From assembly GCA_963769585.1 (NCBI GenBank), contig CAVYMJ010000001.1:1-64000 (forward strand): a stretch of DNA of 64,000 nucleotides, in the 5' to 3' direction. Each line of letters starts with the position of its first letter. The first letter of the stretch is position 1. Of this stretch, positions 33,453-41,578 are shown piece by piece. The position numbers and the translations under genes were made by a program. The notes below the pieces were generated by a model. It saw nothing but the letters and a program-made list of their open reading frames with translations, did no database searches and was not told where the DNA came from. The stretch comes from SSC3 sp963769585 (GTDB lineage Bacteria > Actinomycetota > Actinomycetes > Propionibacteriales > Nocardioidaceae).

Positions 33453-34703
33453 CTAAGCGGTGGGGTGCTGCGCGTCGTAGGCCAGGAACCGTTTCTGGAC
33501 CACGACGGCAAGGAGCACGCCGACGATGCAGGCGATCCCGCCCAGCACCAGCGCCAGCTGTTCGCCCGTTGCCGAGGCCACCGACCCGGACAGGAAGTCG
33601 CCGGCTCTCGGCCCACCGGCCACCACGACGATGAAGACTCCCTGGAGCCGGCCACGAAGCTCGTCGGGTGCGGCGACCTGCAGCATCGTGGACCGGTACG
33701 CCGCGCTGACCATGTCCGCGGCACCGGAGAGAGCCAGACACAGGACACCGAGCCACAGCATGCTGGTGAGCCCGACGCCACCCACCACCGCGCCGTACCC
33801 GAGCACGGCGACCACGATCGCCAGCCCCTGCAGCCGAACCTTGCCGATCCAGCCGGAGAACAGGAAGGCGACCAGGCCGCCCGCCGCGGGTGCCGCCTGG
33901 AGCAGGCCCACGGTGGCCGCGCCGCCGCCGTACACCTTGAAGGCCAACGCGGGGAAGAGCGCGCGGGGCTGAGCGAGCACCATCGCGCAGAGGTCGATGA
34001 CGAAGGTCATCCTCAGGTTGGGCGCGTTCCTGAGGAAGCGCAGCCCCTCGACGACCGACTTCAGGCCCGCGCGCGGGCTGTCCTGCGACGGCGGCATCGG
34101 GGGTAGGCGGAGCAGGGCGTAGTAGGCAGCTGCGAACGTGAGCACGTCGATCGAGTACGCCGCTTCGAAGCCGTGCCACTTGATGACGAGGGCGCCGAGC
34201 ATGGGCCCGAGAGTGAACCCGAGGTTGAACGTGGCCATGTTCAGCGCCTGCGCGGCAGGGATCAGGGCTGGCTCGAGCAGCCGGGGGATCATGGCGGCCC
34301 GGGCCGGGTTGTTCACGGCGTAGAAGCCCGACTGCACCGCGATGCAGCCGTAGAGCACCGCGAGACTGTCCAGCCCCAGGAAGGCCTGCACGGCCAGGGC
34401 CACCGAGACCGCCCACAGTCCGGCACTGGCGACCAGGGCAAGGGTGCGCCGGTCCATCGCGTCCGCGATGGCGCCGCCGTACAAGCCGAGGACCACCAGG
34501 GGAACCAGCGCGAAGACGCCGACCAGCCCGACGTAGAACGAGGACTCGGTGATCGCGTAGACCTGGATGGCGACCGCGACTGCGGTCATCTGCTGGCCAA
34601 GCTGGGCGACCGAGTTGCCGAACCAGAGCCTTCGGTACGCCGGGCTCACCTGGAGGGGCCGGATGTCGGTGAGCAGGCCACGGAGGTGCCGGCGCCTGGT
34701 CAC
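33453..34703 (-). CDS. MFS transporter, EntS/drug-exporter type
   Basis: A 416-aa major facilitator with about 12 membrane segments. The N-terminal LQVSPAYRRLWFGNSVAQLG and the loop GLYGGAIADAMDRRTLALVA (motif A form) are typical of the enterobactin-exporter-like MFS group, as is the mid-protein QAAPAAGGLVAFLFSGWIGK. Substrate unknown. GTG start 34703. The 250-nt region upstream holds the short ORF and folded element on the other strand. Confidence 0.88.
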   Translation of the reverse strand: MTRRRHLRGLLTDIRPLQVSPAYRRLWFGNSVAQLGQQMTAVAVAIQVYAITESSFYVGLVGVFALVPLVVLGLYGGAIADAMDRRTLALVASAGLWAVSVALAVQAFLGLDSLAVLYGCIAVQSGFYAVNNPARAAMIPRLLEPALIPAAQALNMATFNLGFTLGPMLGALVIKWHGFEAAYSIDVLTFAAAYYALLRLPPMPPSQDSPRAGLKSVVEGLRFLRNAPNLRMTFVIDLCAMVLAQPRALFPALAFKVYGGGAATVGLLQAAPAAGGLVAFLFSGWIGKVRLQGLAIVVAVLGYGAVVGGVGLTSMLWLGVLCLALSGAADMVSAAYRSTMLQVAAPDELRGRLQGVFIVVVAGGPRAGDFLSGSVASATGEQLALVLGGIACIVGVLLAVVVQKRFLAYDAQHPTA

Positions 34704-34753
34704 CGGACCACCCTAAATCTCTTGTCCGGGCCGGAGCCTTGGACGTACCGTGG

Positions 34754-34822
34754 CTGGACACGGGAAAGGAGGTGGTCCAGAAGATGAAGTCTTTGAGGAC
34801 ACGTGAGGTGGCTGCTCGCTAG
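34754..34822 (+). CDS. candidate short peptide gene (…MKSLRTREVAAR)
   Basis: A tiny ORF with a strong ribosome-binding site (AAAGGAGGT at 34765-34773) before ATG 34784, ending at TAG 34822 (12 aa, MKSLRTREVAAR). The same frame is open from a CTG at 34754 (LDTGKEVVQKMKSL…, 22 aa) and a GTG at 34772. A promoter-like TTGTCC…TACCGT lies upstream. No plus-strand gene follows for 890 bases, so it would be a free-standing peptide or the leader of a small RNA. Coding status is a guess from the Shine-Dalgarno and the basic composition. Confidence 0.35.
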   Translation: MDTGKEVVQKMKSLRTREVAAR

Positions 34823-34833
34823 CAGCGCACCGT

Positions 34834-34932
34834 GCCAGCCCAGCTGCATCGGGCGAGCTGGCAATCCACAAGCAGTCACCCGGCCCGCAGGCGCTCCGGA
34901 CAAGTCCTACCGGAGATCACCACGCCTGCGGG
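34834..34932 (+). ncRNA. strongly folded segment, candidate small RNA or terminator
   Basis: GCCAGC (34834) can pair with GCTGGC (34857). A second, longer structure has an outer stem CCCGCAGGCG (34884-34893) with CGCCTGCGGG (34923-34932) and an inner stem CTCCGG (34894-34899) with CCGGAG (34910-34915), 16 bp in all, with a 7-nt bulge. It follows the short ORF on the plus strand. It also lies 27 nt beyond the pdxH stop on the minus strand, so it may simply be the pdxH terminator. Confidence 0.4.
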
Positions 34933-34959
34933 TCGTCTGCGTTGGGAGGGCCCTGGACG

Positions 34960-35589
34960 TCAGGGGGCGAGGCGCTCCAGCCTCCAGGCCCCGGCGTCGC
35001 GCCGGTACCTGAGCCGGTCGTGCAGCCGGCCGAACCGGCCCTGCCAGAACTCGACCAGCTCGGGGACGACGCGGTAGCCGCCCCAGAACCCGGGGAGCGG
35101 CACCTGGTCGGGGAACTCGGCCGCAACCGCGGCCAGCCGGTCGTCCAGCTCGTCGCGGTCGCTGACCACGGCGGACTGCGGTGAGGCCCAGGCGCCCAGC
35201 TGCGAGTCCCGCGGTCTCGTTGCGAAGTACGCCGCGCTCTCCTCGGAGCTGAGCCTGGAGGCAGTCCCTTCCACCCGGACCTGTCGCCCGACCGGATGCC
35301 AGGGAAACAGCAGGGCGCACTGGGGGTTGGCTGCGAGCTCGTCGGCCTTTCGCGACTCGTAGTTGGTGTAGAAGACGAACCCCTCGTCCAGGCCCTTGAG
35401 CAGGACCAGCCTGCTCGACGGCTGCTCCCCCGCGATGGTGGAGACAACCATGGCGTTGGGCTCATGCATCGGTGAGGCGATCACCTCCTCCAGCCACCGG
35501 CGGAACATCGCCATCGGGTCGGCTGCCGCGTCGGCCTCGTCGAGCCCGCCCTCGGCGTACTCACGACGTAGGCCGGCCAGGTCGTTCAT
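34960..35589 (-). CDS. pdxH: pyridoxamine 5'-phosphate oxidase
   Basis: A 209-aa FMN enzyme that makes pyridoxal 5'-phosphate. NAMVVSTIAGEQPSSRLVLL and KGLDEGFVFYTNYESRKADE are the FMN/substrate region, then CALLFPWHPVGRQVRVEGTA, SQLGAWASPQSAVV and WGGYRVVPELVEFWQGR. The C-terminal RLHDRLRYRRD is the PLP-binding end. All family motifs are present and the length is usual. Divergent from citrate synthase with 124 nt between starts. Confidence 0.95.
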   Translation of the reverse strand: MNDLAGLRREYAEGGLDEADAAADPMAMFRRWLEEVIASPMHEPNAMVVSTIAGEQPSSRLVLLKGLDEGFVFYTNYESRKADELAANPQCALLFPWHPVGRQVRVEGTASRLSSEESAAYFATRPRDSQLGAWASPQSAVVSDRDELDDRLAAVAAEFPDQVPLPGFWGGYRVVPELVEFWQGRFGRLHDRLRYRRDAGAWRLERLAP

Positions 35590-35713
35590 GTGCCCAACCT
35601 AGTGGGCCGGCCCCTGCCTGAGCTCTTCGTGGGGTCCCGCAGTGCCCTCGACCCCCGTTCCAGTCCCTTGGGGTGCAGAATGCAAGCGAACCGTTGGAGA
35701 CGAAGGAGTCGCA

Positions 35714-36814
35714 ATGACCGAGGTGCGCCACGGTCTCGAGGGCGTCGTGGCGTTCGAGACCGAGATCGCCGAGCCCGACAAGGAGGGCTCTTCGCTCCGC
35801 TATCGAGGCATCGACATCGAGGAGCTGGTCGGACGGGTTCCGTTCGAGAACGTGTGGGGCCTGCTCGTGGACGGCTCCTACACCCCTGGGCTTCCGCCCG
35901 CCGAACCGTTCCCGCTTCCGGTGCACTCCGGCGACATCCGGGTCGACGTACAGAGCGCGGTTGCCATGCTCGCCCCGGCCTGGGGCATGCGCGCCACCTA
36001 CGACATCGATGAGCGCCAGTGCCGTGAGGACCTCGGCCGCGCAGCCGTGATGGTGCTGTCCTACGTCGCTCAGGCCGCGCGTGGGCTCGGCCAGCCGATG
36101 GTGCCGCAGAGCGAGGTCGACAAGGCGCAGTCGATCACCGAGCGCTTCATGACCCGGTGGAAGGGCGAGATCGACCCCAAGCACGTGAAGGCCGTGGACG
36201 CCTACTGGTCCTCGGCCGCGGAGCACGGCATGAACGCCTCGACCTTCACCGCGCGAGTGATCACTTCGACCGGAGCCGACGTCGGAGCGGCCCTCTCCGG
36301 GGCGATCGGCGCGATGAGCGGCCCGCTGCATGGCGGCGCCCCGAGCCGGGTGCTGCACATGATCGACGAGGTCGAGCGGACAGGCGATGCAGTGACCTAC
36401 GTCAAGGGCCTGCTGGACAGTGGCGAGCGTCTGATGGGCTTCGGCCACCGCGTCTATCGCGCCGAGGATCCCCGCGCCCGCGTACTCCGCCGTACGGCCA
36501 AGGAGCTGGCGGCCCCCCGCTACGAAGTCGCCGAGGCCTTGGAGAAGGCCGCCCTGGAGGAGCTGCGGAACCGGCGCCCGGACCGTGTCCTCGAGACGAA
36601 CGTGGAGTTCTGGGCAGCGATCGTGCTCGACTTCGCCGAGGTCCCCCCGCACATGTTCACCTCCATGTTCACCTGTGCCCGGACGGGCGGCTGGGCGGCG
36701 CACATCCTGGAGCAGAAGCGCACCGGCAGGCTGATCCGGCCCTCCGCGATCTACACCGGGCCTGCTGGACGCAAGCCCGATGAGATCGACGGCTGGGACC
36801 CGTCCTGGGCCTAG
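35714..36814 (+). CDS. citrate synthase
   Basis: A 366-aa type I citrate synthase of the smaller actinobacterial 'citrate synthase 2' form. It has SLRYRGIDIEELVGRVPFEN at the N-terminus, and NASTFTARVITSTGADVGAA. GPLHGGAPSRVLHMIDE carries the first catalytic His, LMGFGHRVYRAEDPRA the second His, and ETNVEFWAAIVLDFAEVPPH the region of the catalytic Asp and final substrate-binding residues. ATG at 35714 behind GAAGGAG. It condenses acetyl-CoA and oxaloacetate; a methylcitrate-synthase role cannot be excluded. Confidence 0.93.
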   Translation: MTEVRHGLEGVVAFETEIAEPDKEGSSLRYRGIDIEELVGRVPFENVWGLLVDGSYTPGLPPAEPFPLPVHSGDIRVDVQSAVAMLAPAWGMRATYDIDERQCREDLGRAAVMVLSYVAQAARGLGQPMVPQSEVDKAQSITERFMTRWKGEIDPKHVKAVDAYWSSAAEHGMNASTFTARVITSTGADVGAALSGAIGAMSGPLHGGAPSRVLHMIDEVERTGDAVTYVKGLLDSGERLMGFGHRVYRAEDPRARVLRRTAKELAAPRYEVAEALEKAALEELRNRRPDRVLETNVEFWAAIVLDFAEVPPHMFTSMFTCARTGGWAAHILEQKRTGRLIRPSAIYTGPAGRKPDEIDGWDPSWA

Positions 36815-36835
36815 TCCTGAACGTGCTCGCCCTGA

Positions 36836-37483
36836 CTAGTGGCGGTGCCCGCACTCGCAGCTGAGGTTGGGGTTGAAGCCGGCGAAGAGTCCTGCCGGAT
36901 TGGACTTCCACAGCCACACGTGCAGGGCGTAGAAGGCCGGCAGCTCGTAGCGGTTCGGGGCGTCCACGCGCATGAAGTCCTGTCCGAAGAGGCTCGGCGG
37001 CTCGGAGTGGGTGGCGTCCCAACCGTCGGCGAACACGACGTACTCCAGGGCTCCCAGCCTCAGCTGGTGGTCGCCGTTGCGGTAGTACACCAGAGCCTCG
37101 GGCTTGGTCGCGGTGACCTCGTTGTCAGAGACGTTGGTGCCGTTGATGTAGTGGTAGCCCATCGCGCCGGTGTTGTCGTAGCTGCTGATGCACTGCTGCA
37201 GCGGGCCGCTGTCCGGCAGTGCCCAGCCGTCGTGCTCGGCTGCCGAGACCCGCTGGTACTTGGCCGTGGCCCGCTTCGCCTGGCGCAGGTCGGCGCGCTC
37301 GGAGTCGGACAGGGTAACGGTCCCGCTCCCGTGGTGACTGGTTGCCGACCGCCCGGAGTGCTCGGCCGCCCGGTGGGCGTCGTCGGGCCGCGCCGCGGCG
37401 GTCCCGACCACCGCGCCGGTCAGCCCGACCAGGACCAGGGCCCCAAGGGCCACCGCAGCGGCGCGGCGAGTGGGTTGGTTCAT
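36836..37483 (-). CDS. secreted protein of unknown function
   Basis: A 215-aa protein with a Sec signal peptide (AAVALGALVLVGLTGAVVG…AAA), a His/Ser-rich linker, a short helix SDSERADLRQAKRATAKYQR and a compact domain. That domain has MGYHYINGTN, PEALVYYRNGDHQLRLGALE, YVVFADGW, LFGQDF, FYALHVWLWKSNPAGLFAGF and NPNLSCECGHRH. I recognise this pattern (GYHYIN…LHVW.W..NP.G.F..WNP..SC) from secreted actinobacterial proteins without known function. The last residues CECGHRH could bind a metal. Convergent with citrate synthase. Confidence 0.75.
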   Translation of the reverse strand: MNQPTRRAAAVALGALVLVGLTGAVVGTAAARPDDAHRAAEHSGRSATSHHGSGTVTLSDSERADLRQAKRATAKYQRVSAAEHDGWALPDSGPLQQCISSYDNTGAMGYHYINGTNVSDNEVTATKPEALVYYRNGDHQLRLGALEYVVFADGWDATHSEPPSLFGQDFMRVDAPNRYELPAFYALHVWLWKSNPAGLFAGFNPNLSCECGHRH

Positions 37484-37613
37484 TGCTTCCTCCTGAGGAG
37501 AGTCCGATGGTTTCCGGACCTCAACCTAGGAATCGGCCTACCCCGACGACATCCGTGAGGCGTGCCCATATTGGGGCGCCGCCCTGCCCACTCCGAGCAC
37601 GAGAAGCCCCTGC

Positions 37614-38903
37614 TCAGGCGTGGGCGCGGGCGATTGCGACCATCTCGTCACGACTCGGCCCGAGAGCCCGGCGAGGCAGAGCCGCGAACTGACGTTCCAT
37701 CGACTCCCTCAGCTCCAGGTCCTCGTCGAGGACGCTGGTCCGGTCCAGCAGCCCGATGCGGCGTACGAAGCTGCGGAAGACCCCCGGGTCGGCCGCCGCC
37801 ACGGCACCCCCGGCGACCAGTGAGAAGAGGGCATAGTCACGCTTCAGGTCCACGTCACCGCCGCGCCACGCCCTGAGCCGTTGCTCGTCCAACGCGGTGC
37901 AGGCGTCGAACCGCTCCCGCAGCTCAGGCCGTACGGCGGCCAGGTACGCTGCGGCAAGGTCGCCGACGTCGTCGAACCACCGCGCTGCATCGCGGACCGC
38001 GCGCGCATGGACCAGGGCGAAGGCAAGCCCGTGGGCCAGCACCGGGTCGGTGTGGCCGAGCGCATCACCCACCGCCGCATAGCCAGGGTGTAACTGGTCC
38101 GGAGGCGCGACGTTGCGCAGCCCGGCCATCGCCAGCACACCAGTCAGGGGGTCGCAGCCGGCTGGGTCAGCCCAGGCGGCGAGGCTGGGGATCGAGGCCA
38201 CCGCTGCGTCGTACACCTGCGGGTAGCGCAGGGCCTTCCAGTCCGGCTCGCCGGGAGGGACGGCCAGCAGAGTGGCGAAGGTGTCGTTGTCTCCCGGGAA
38301 CGTCGAGAAGGCGAAATACCCCAGGCTGCCGCGAGGCCCCAGCAGCCACGGGCCGTCGGGCAAGCTGAAGCCCGGCCGCTGCTGGTAGTACCGGCTGTAG
38401 TAGACGACGCCGCAGTCGCTCGTCTCCGGCTCCTCGACTCGCAGGCAGGTGTGGCGGCCGAGCGCATCGACGACCAGGTCTGCCTCGGGAAGCTCGGTGA
38501 CGCGTCGGCTCCGATGCCAGGTGATGCGGGGCTCGGCCAACACGGCGCGGCGCAGTGCCGACTCGAGCAGCGGCCTCCGCGCGGCGACGTACTGCAGCAG
38601 CTCGTCCTCGTCCTGCAAGGGTCCGGGCAGCTTCGGACGCAGGTCGACCTCCCAAGCGCCGTGGGCGATCAGGTCGTCGTAGACGTCGGGCAGGGACTCA
38701 CGCAGCTCGAGGCGGGCACGCGGCGACAGTGCGTGGGGCTGGACGTAGTGAGGAACGCCGCGACGTTCCTCGGGAGTGGCCTCGGCCCCGGCAGGCGAGT
38801 CTCGCTCGAGCAGCTCGACGGCGTGGCCGTCTCGCGCCAACAGCAGCGAGGTCGCCAGCCCTGAGACCCCGGCGCCAGCCACGACGATGCTCCCCGAGAA
38901 CAT
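37614..38903 (-). CDS. FAD-dependent monooxygenase-like oxidoreductase
   Basis: A 429-aa flavoprotein with the N-terminal dinucleotide motif IVVAGAGVSGLATSLLLARD (GxGxxG), the second FAD contact ADLVVDALGRHTCLRV, and the third AAVGDALGHTDPVLAHGLAF (GD motif). This is the layout of the geranylgeranyl-reductase/halogenase-like monooxygenase group. The substrate is unknown. The GNAT gene immediately upstream (9-nt gap) is probably in the same operon. Confidence 0.8.
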   Translation of the reverse strand: MFSGSIVVAGAGVSGLATSLLLARDGHAVELLERDSPAGAEATPEERRGVPHYVQPHALSPRARLELRESLPDVYDDLIAHGAWEVDLRPKLPGPLQDEDELLQYVAARRPLLESALRRAVLAEPRITWHRSRRVTELPEADLVVDALGRHTCLRVEEPETSDCGVVYYSRYYQQRPGFSLPDGPWLLGPRGSLGYFAFSTFPGDNDTFATLLAVPPGEPDWKALRYPQVYDAAVASIPSLAAWADPAGCDPLTGVLAMAGLRNVAPPDQLHPGYAAVGDALGHTDPVLAHGLAFALVHARAVRDAARWFDDVGDLAAAYLAAVRPELRERFDACTALDEQRLRAWRGGDVDLKRDYALFSLVAGGAVAAADPGVFRSFVRRIGLLDRTSVLDEDLELRESMERQFAALPRRALGPSRDEMVAIARAHA

Positions 38904-38912
38904 GGCCTCAGG

Positions 38913-39410
38913 CTAGACCGGCTTCCCGTAGCAGCGCACCCCCGGCGCGTCTCGGTAGTGGCCGAAGGCGGTGATCCGCCGGTAGCCGCAGGACTCGTAC
39001 AGCCCAATCGCCTCGAGCTGGCGAGGCCCGGTCTCGAGCACCATCAGGTCGGCTCCGGCAGCTCGGGCCGTCGCCTCGAGGTGGGACAGCACCAGGCGCG
39101 CGAGCCCCCGACCCCGGGCATCGGGGACGACGTACATCCGCTTGACCTCTGCCGCATTCGTACGGTCGAACGCCGTGACGTCGGTTCGGAGCCGCCAGCC
39201 CCCGATCGCGACCGGCCGCTCGGACTCGTAGCCGACGAAGAAGGCGCCGGTCGGTGGGTCGAATTGGGTCGGCTCCAACGGGGACTCATCAGGTGACCCG
39301 TAGATCTGCACGTAGCCCGCCTGGACCTGCGCGACCAGCGCCTGGGCCGCCGGATCCGTGAAGGTGACGCGGCGCAGGCCGAGTGCGGCGTTCTCGTGCG
39401 GCGCGTTCAC
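38913..39410 (-). CDS. GNAT family N-acetyltransferase
   Basis: A 165-aa acetyltransferase. KRMYVVPDARGRGLARLVLS is the acetyl-CoA-binding motif A (R-G-R-G-L-A), preceded by AIGGWRLRT and followed by LMVLETGPRQLEAIGLYESC and GYRRITAFGHYRDAPGVRCY. The GTG at 39410 is chosen for its GGAGGACCAG ribosome-binding site; the longer ATG form adds only low-complexity residues. Substrate unknown, small-molecule type. Confidence 0.9.
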   Translation of the reverse strand: MNAPHENAALGLRRVTFTDPAAQALVAQVQAGYVQIYGSPDESPLEPTQFDPPTGAFFVGYESERPVAIGGWRLRTDVTAFDRTNAAEVKRMYVVPDARGRGLARLVLSHLEATARAAGADLMVLETGPRQLEAIGLYESCGYRRITAFGHYRDAPGVRCYGKPV

Positions 39411-39469
39411 CTGGTCCTCCGCCCCGTTTCCTGTCCTGCCCGAGCGGGTGTCAGAATAGGTCACTCACG

Positions 39470-39485
39470 CTGACAACGCTGTCAG
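39470..39485. promoter_or_regulatory. palindrome CTGACA-ACGC-TGTCAG between GNAT and serC
   Basis: Perfect 6-bp arms with a 4-nt centre, in the 109-nt divergent region, 35 nt upstream of the serC start. It could be an operator for either direction; no candidate regulator is adjacent. Confidence 0.4.
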
Positions 39486-39519
39486 GTCACCCCACTGACA
39501 CATTCACGAGGTACTCGTC

Positions 39520-40641
39520 GTGACCGACGCGATCACCATCCCCGACTCGCTCAAGCCTGCCGACGGCCGCTTCGGCGCCGGACCCTCCAAGGTGCGCGTC
39601 GAGGCTCTCGAGGCTCTCGCCGCCACCGGCGCCTCGCTGCTGGGCACGTCGCACCGCCAGGCTCCGGTCAAGAACCTGGTCGGCAGAGTCCGGGAGGGCG
39701 TCAGCAGCCTGTTCTCGCTCCCGGAGGACTACTCGGTGGTCCTGGGCAACGGCGGGGCGACCGCGTTCTGGGACGTGGCGACGTTCGGCCTGATCCTCCA
39801 GAAGAGCCAGCACCTCTCGTTCGGCGAGTTCTCCAGCAAGTTCGCCACCGCGGCCAAGGCTGCTCCATGGCTCGCCGAGCCGAGCATCATCAAGAGCGAG
39901 ACCGGAACCCGCCCCGCTCCCGTGGCCGAGGTCGGTGTGGACGTGTACGCGTGGGCCCACAACGAGACCTCGACCGGCGTGATGGCTCCGGTTGGACGAG
40001 TCGAGGGCGCCGACGAGGGTGCGCTCGTGCTCGTGGACGCCACCTCCGGCGCCGGCGGCCTCCCGGTCGACATCCGCGAGGTCGACGCCTACTACTTCGC
40101 GCCCCAGAAGAACTTCGCGGCCGACGGTGGGCTGTGGATCTCGGTGATGTCCCCGGCGGCCCTCGCGCGGGCGGACGAGATCGCCTCCAGCGACCGGTTC
40201 GTGCCGGCGTTCTTCGACCTGAAGACAGCCATCGACAACTCGGCGCTGAACCAGACCTACAACACCCCGGCGCTGTCCACGCTGTTCCTCTTCGCCGAGC
40301 AGCTCGACTGGCTCAACAGTCAGGGTGGCCTGGACTTCGCCGTGGGTCGTACCACGGACAGCTCGAACCGGCTCTACGAGTGGGCCGAGAAGACGGCGTA
40401 CACCTCGCCCTACGTGGCGAACCCAGACGAACGTTCGCTGGTCATCGGGACGATCGACTTCGATGACGCCATCGACGCCTCTGCTATCGCCAAGACGCTG
40501 CGCGGCAACGGCATCGTCGACACCGAGCCTTACCGCAAGCTCGGCCGCAACCAGCTTCGCGTCGCGATGTTCCCGGCCATCGACCCTGCCGACGTCGAGG
40601 CGCTCACGGCCTGCGTCGACTACGTGGTCGAGAGGCTCTGA
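39520..40641 (+). CDS. serC: phosphoserine transaminase
   Basis: A 373-aa PLP enzyme of serine synthesis (3-phosphohydroxypyruvate to phosphoserine), of the mycobacterial type. RFGAGPSKVRVEALEALAAT and LLGTSHRQAPVKNLVGRV lie at the N-terminus. WAHNETSTGVMAPVGRVEGA is the cofactor region, VDATSGAGGLPVDIREVDAY follows, and YFAPQKNFAADGGLWISVMS has the PLP lysine. GTG start at 39520 behind CACGAGGTACTC. Full length. Confidence 0.94.
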   Translation: MTDAITIPDSLKPADGRFGAGPSKVRVEALEALAATGASLLGTSHRQAPVKNLVGRVREGVSSLFSLPEDYSVVLGNGGATAFWDVATFGLILQKSQHLSFGEFSSKFATAAKAAPWLAEPSIIKSETGTRPAPVAEVGVDVYAWAHNETSTGVMAPVGRVEGADEGALVLVDATSGAGGLPVDIREVDAYYFAPQKNFAADGGLWISVMSPAALARADEIASSDRFVPAFFDLKTAIDNSALNQTYNTPALSTLFLFAEQLDWLNSQGGLDFAVGRTTDSSNRLYEWAEKTAYTSPYVANPDERSLVIGTIDFDDAIDASAIAKTLRGNGIVDTEPYRKLGRNQLRVAMFPAIDPADVEALTACVDYVVERL

Positions 40642-40666
40642 CCCGAGGCGCACGTCACGGACGCGC

Positions 40667-41029
40667 TCAGGCGAAGACGCCCTTGGCGTGCTCGCTGAAC
40701 TGCCGCATCGGCGCGACCGGCCCGATCTCAAGGAAGACCGCGCCGGCCTCGCTGCGAGCCGAGTGCCCTGCGGGCCAGTAGTAGACCTCCCCGGCGTTGG
40801 CGGTCTCGACCGAGCCGTCCGCGTGGTACAGGTCTATCGAGCCCTCGAGCACGATCCCCCAGTGCGGACTCGGGCAGCGGTCACCGGGCAACCCCTGGAG
40901 AACCGGACCCATGTCGGTGCCGGCCGGCACCCGGGCATGGCGCAGGGCCATCTCTCCCAACTCGACGTAGCGCGTCTCCAGGTCGCCCGCGGCGAGCTCG
41001 AGCGGTAGGTCTGCGATCGGTGTACCCAT
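40667..41029 (-). CDS. small cupin-domain protein
   Basis: A 120-aa single cupin: HWGIVLEGSIDLYHADGS and ETANAGEVYYWPAGHSARSE correspond to the two cupin motifs. Metal ligands are incomplete (one His in each). It starts 9 nt downstream of the VOC gene, so it is expressed with it. The PadR regulator across the palindrome at 41550 is the likely controller. Possibly a binding protein or small isomerase. Confidence 0.85.
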   Translation of the reverse strand: MGTPIADLPLELAAGDLETRYVELGEMALRHARVPAGTDMGPVLQGLPGDRCPSPHWGIVLEGSIDLYHADGSVETANAGEVYYWPAGHSARSEAGAVFLEIGPVAPMRQFSEHAKGVFA

Positions 41030-41038
41030 GGTCTTTCC

Positions 41039-41530
41039 TCATTTCCTAGTTCGTCCGGCAACGGCCCGCCAGAGCGAGTCGTCCCCCGGACCGTTCTTGG
41101 CCGCCTCTTCGACGGCGCGGGACTCCTCTGGCGTGAGGACGGTGATGACGCAGAACTCGTTCCCGAACGGGTCACGCATGACCGCCCAGTCGAGCTGGGG
41201 CGGCTCGCCCGGGTAGGAGCCGGGCCAGGGGTAGATCGTGGGCGCCCTCTTGAGCGTCCCGCCGAGCGCCTCGATCGCCTCGATCGCCTCGTCGACGTAG
41301 GTCACCCAGATGTCGACGTGCGATCGGTTCACGATGTCAGGCGACTTCTCCGTCTTGACGAGATGGAGGATCAACTCGTGCCGCAGTGGCTCCAGTCGTC
41401 CCAGGTAGCCGTAGCGCCCCGGGAAGTACGACGGGAGGATGTCGAACCCGGTCACCTCCGACCAGAAACTCTCGCCGATGGCCAGGTCGTCCACGTCGAT
41501 GACCTGGCTGCGCAGCTTTCCAACACCCAT
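41039..41530 (-). CDS. VOC (glyoxalase/dioxygenase) superfamily protein
   Basis: A 163-aa vicinal-oxygen-chelate protein with two beta-alpha-beta-beta-beta modules: LRSQVIDVDDLAIGESFWSE for the first, HELILHLVKTEKSPDIVNRS in the middle, SHVDIWVTYVDEAIEAIEAL for the second, and WAVMRDPFGNEFCVITVL at the end (D-P-x-G-N-x-F). Substrate unknown. First gene of a VOC-cupin operon divergent from padR; the ATG at 41530 is 20 nt from the operator-like palindrome. Confidence 0.88.
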   Translation of the reverse strand: MGVGKLRSQVIDVDDLAIGESFWSEVTGFDILPSYFPGRYGYLGRLEPLRHELILHLVKTEKSPDIVNRSHVDIWVTYVDEAIEAIEALGGTLKRAPTIYPWPGSYPGEPPQLDWAVMRDPFGNEFCVITVLTPEESRAVEEAAKNGPGDDSLWRAVAGRTRK

Positions 41531-41549
41531 ACGGCGAGGATACCGCACA

Positions 41550-41570
41550 ACTACTCGCAATGCGAGTAGT
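41550..41570. promoter_or_regulatory. 21-bp palindrome, likely PadR operator
   Basis: ACTACTCGCA-A-TGCGAGTAGT is a perfect inverted repeat with 10-bp arms and a 1-nt centre. It lies midway between the divergent VOC and padR starts (19 and 8 nt away). PadR proteins bind such repeats as dimers, so control of both genes is inferred. Confidence 0.75.
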
Positions 41571-41578
41571 CTGGCGAC

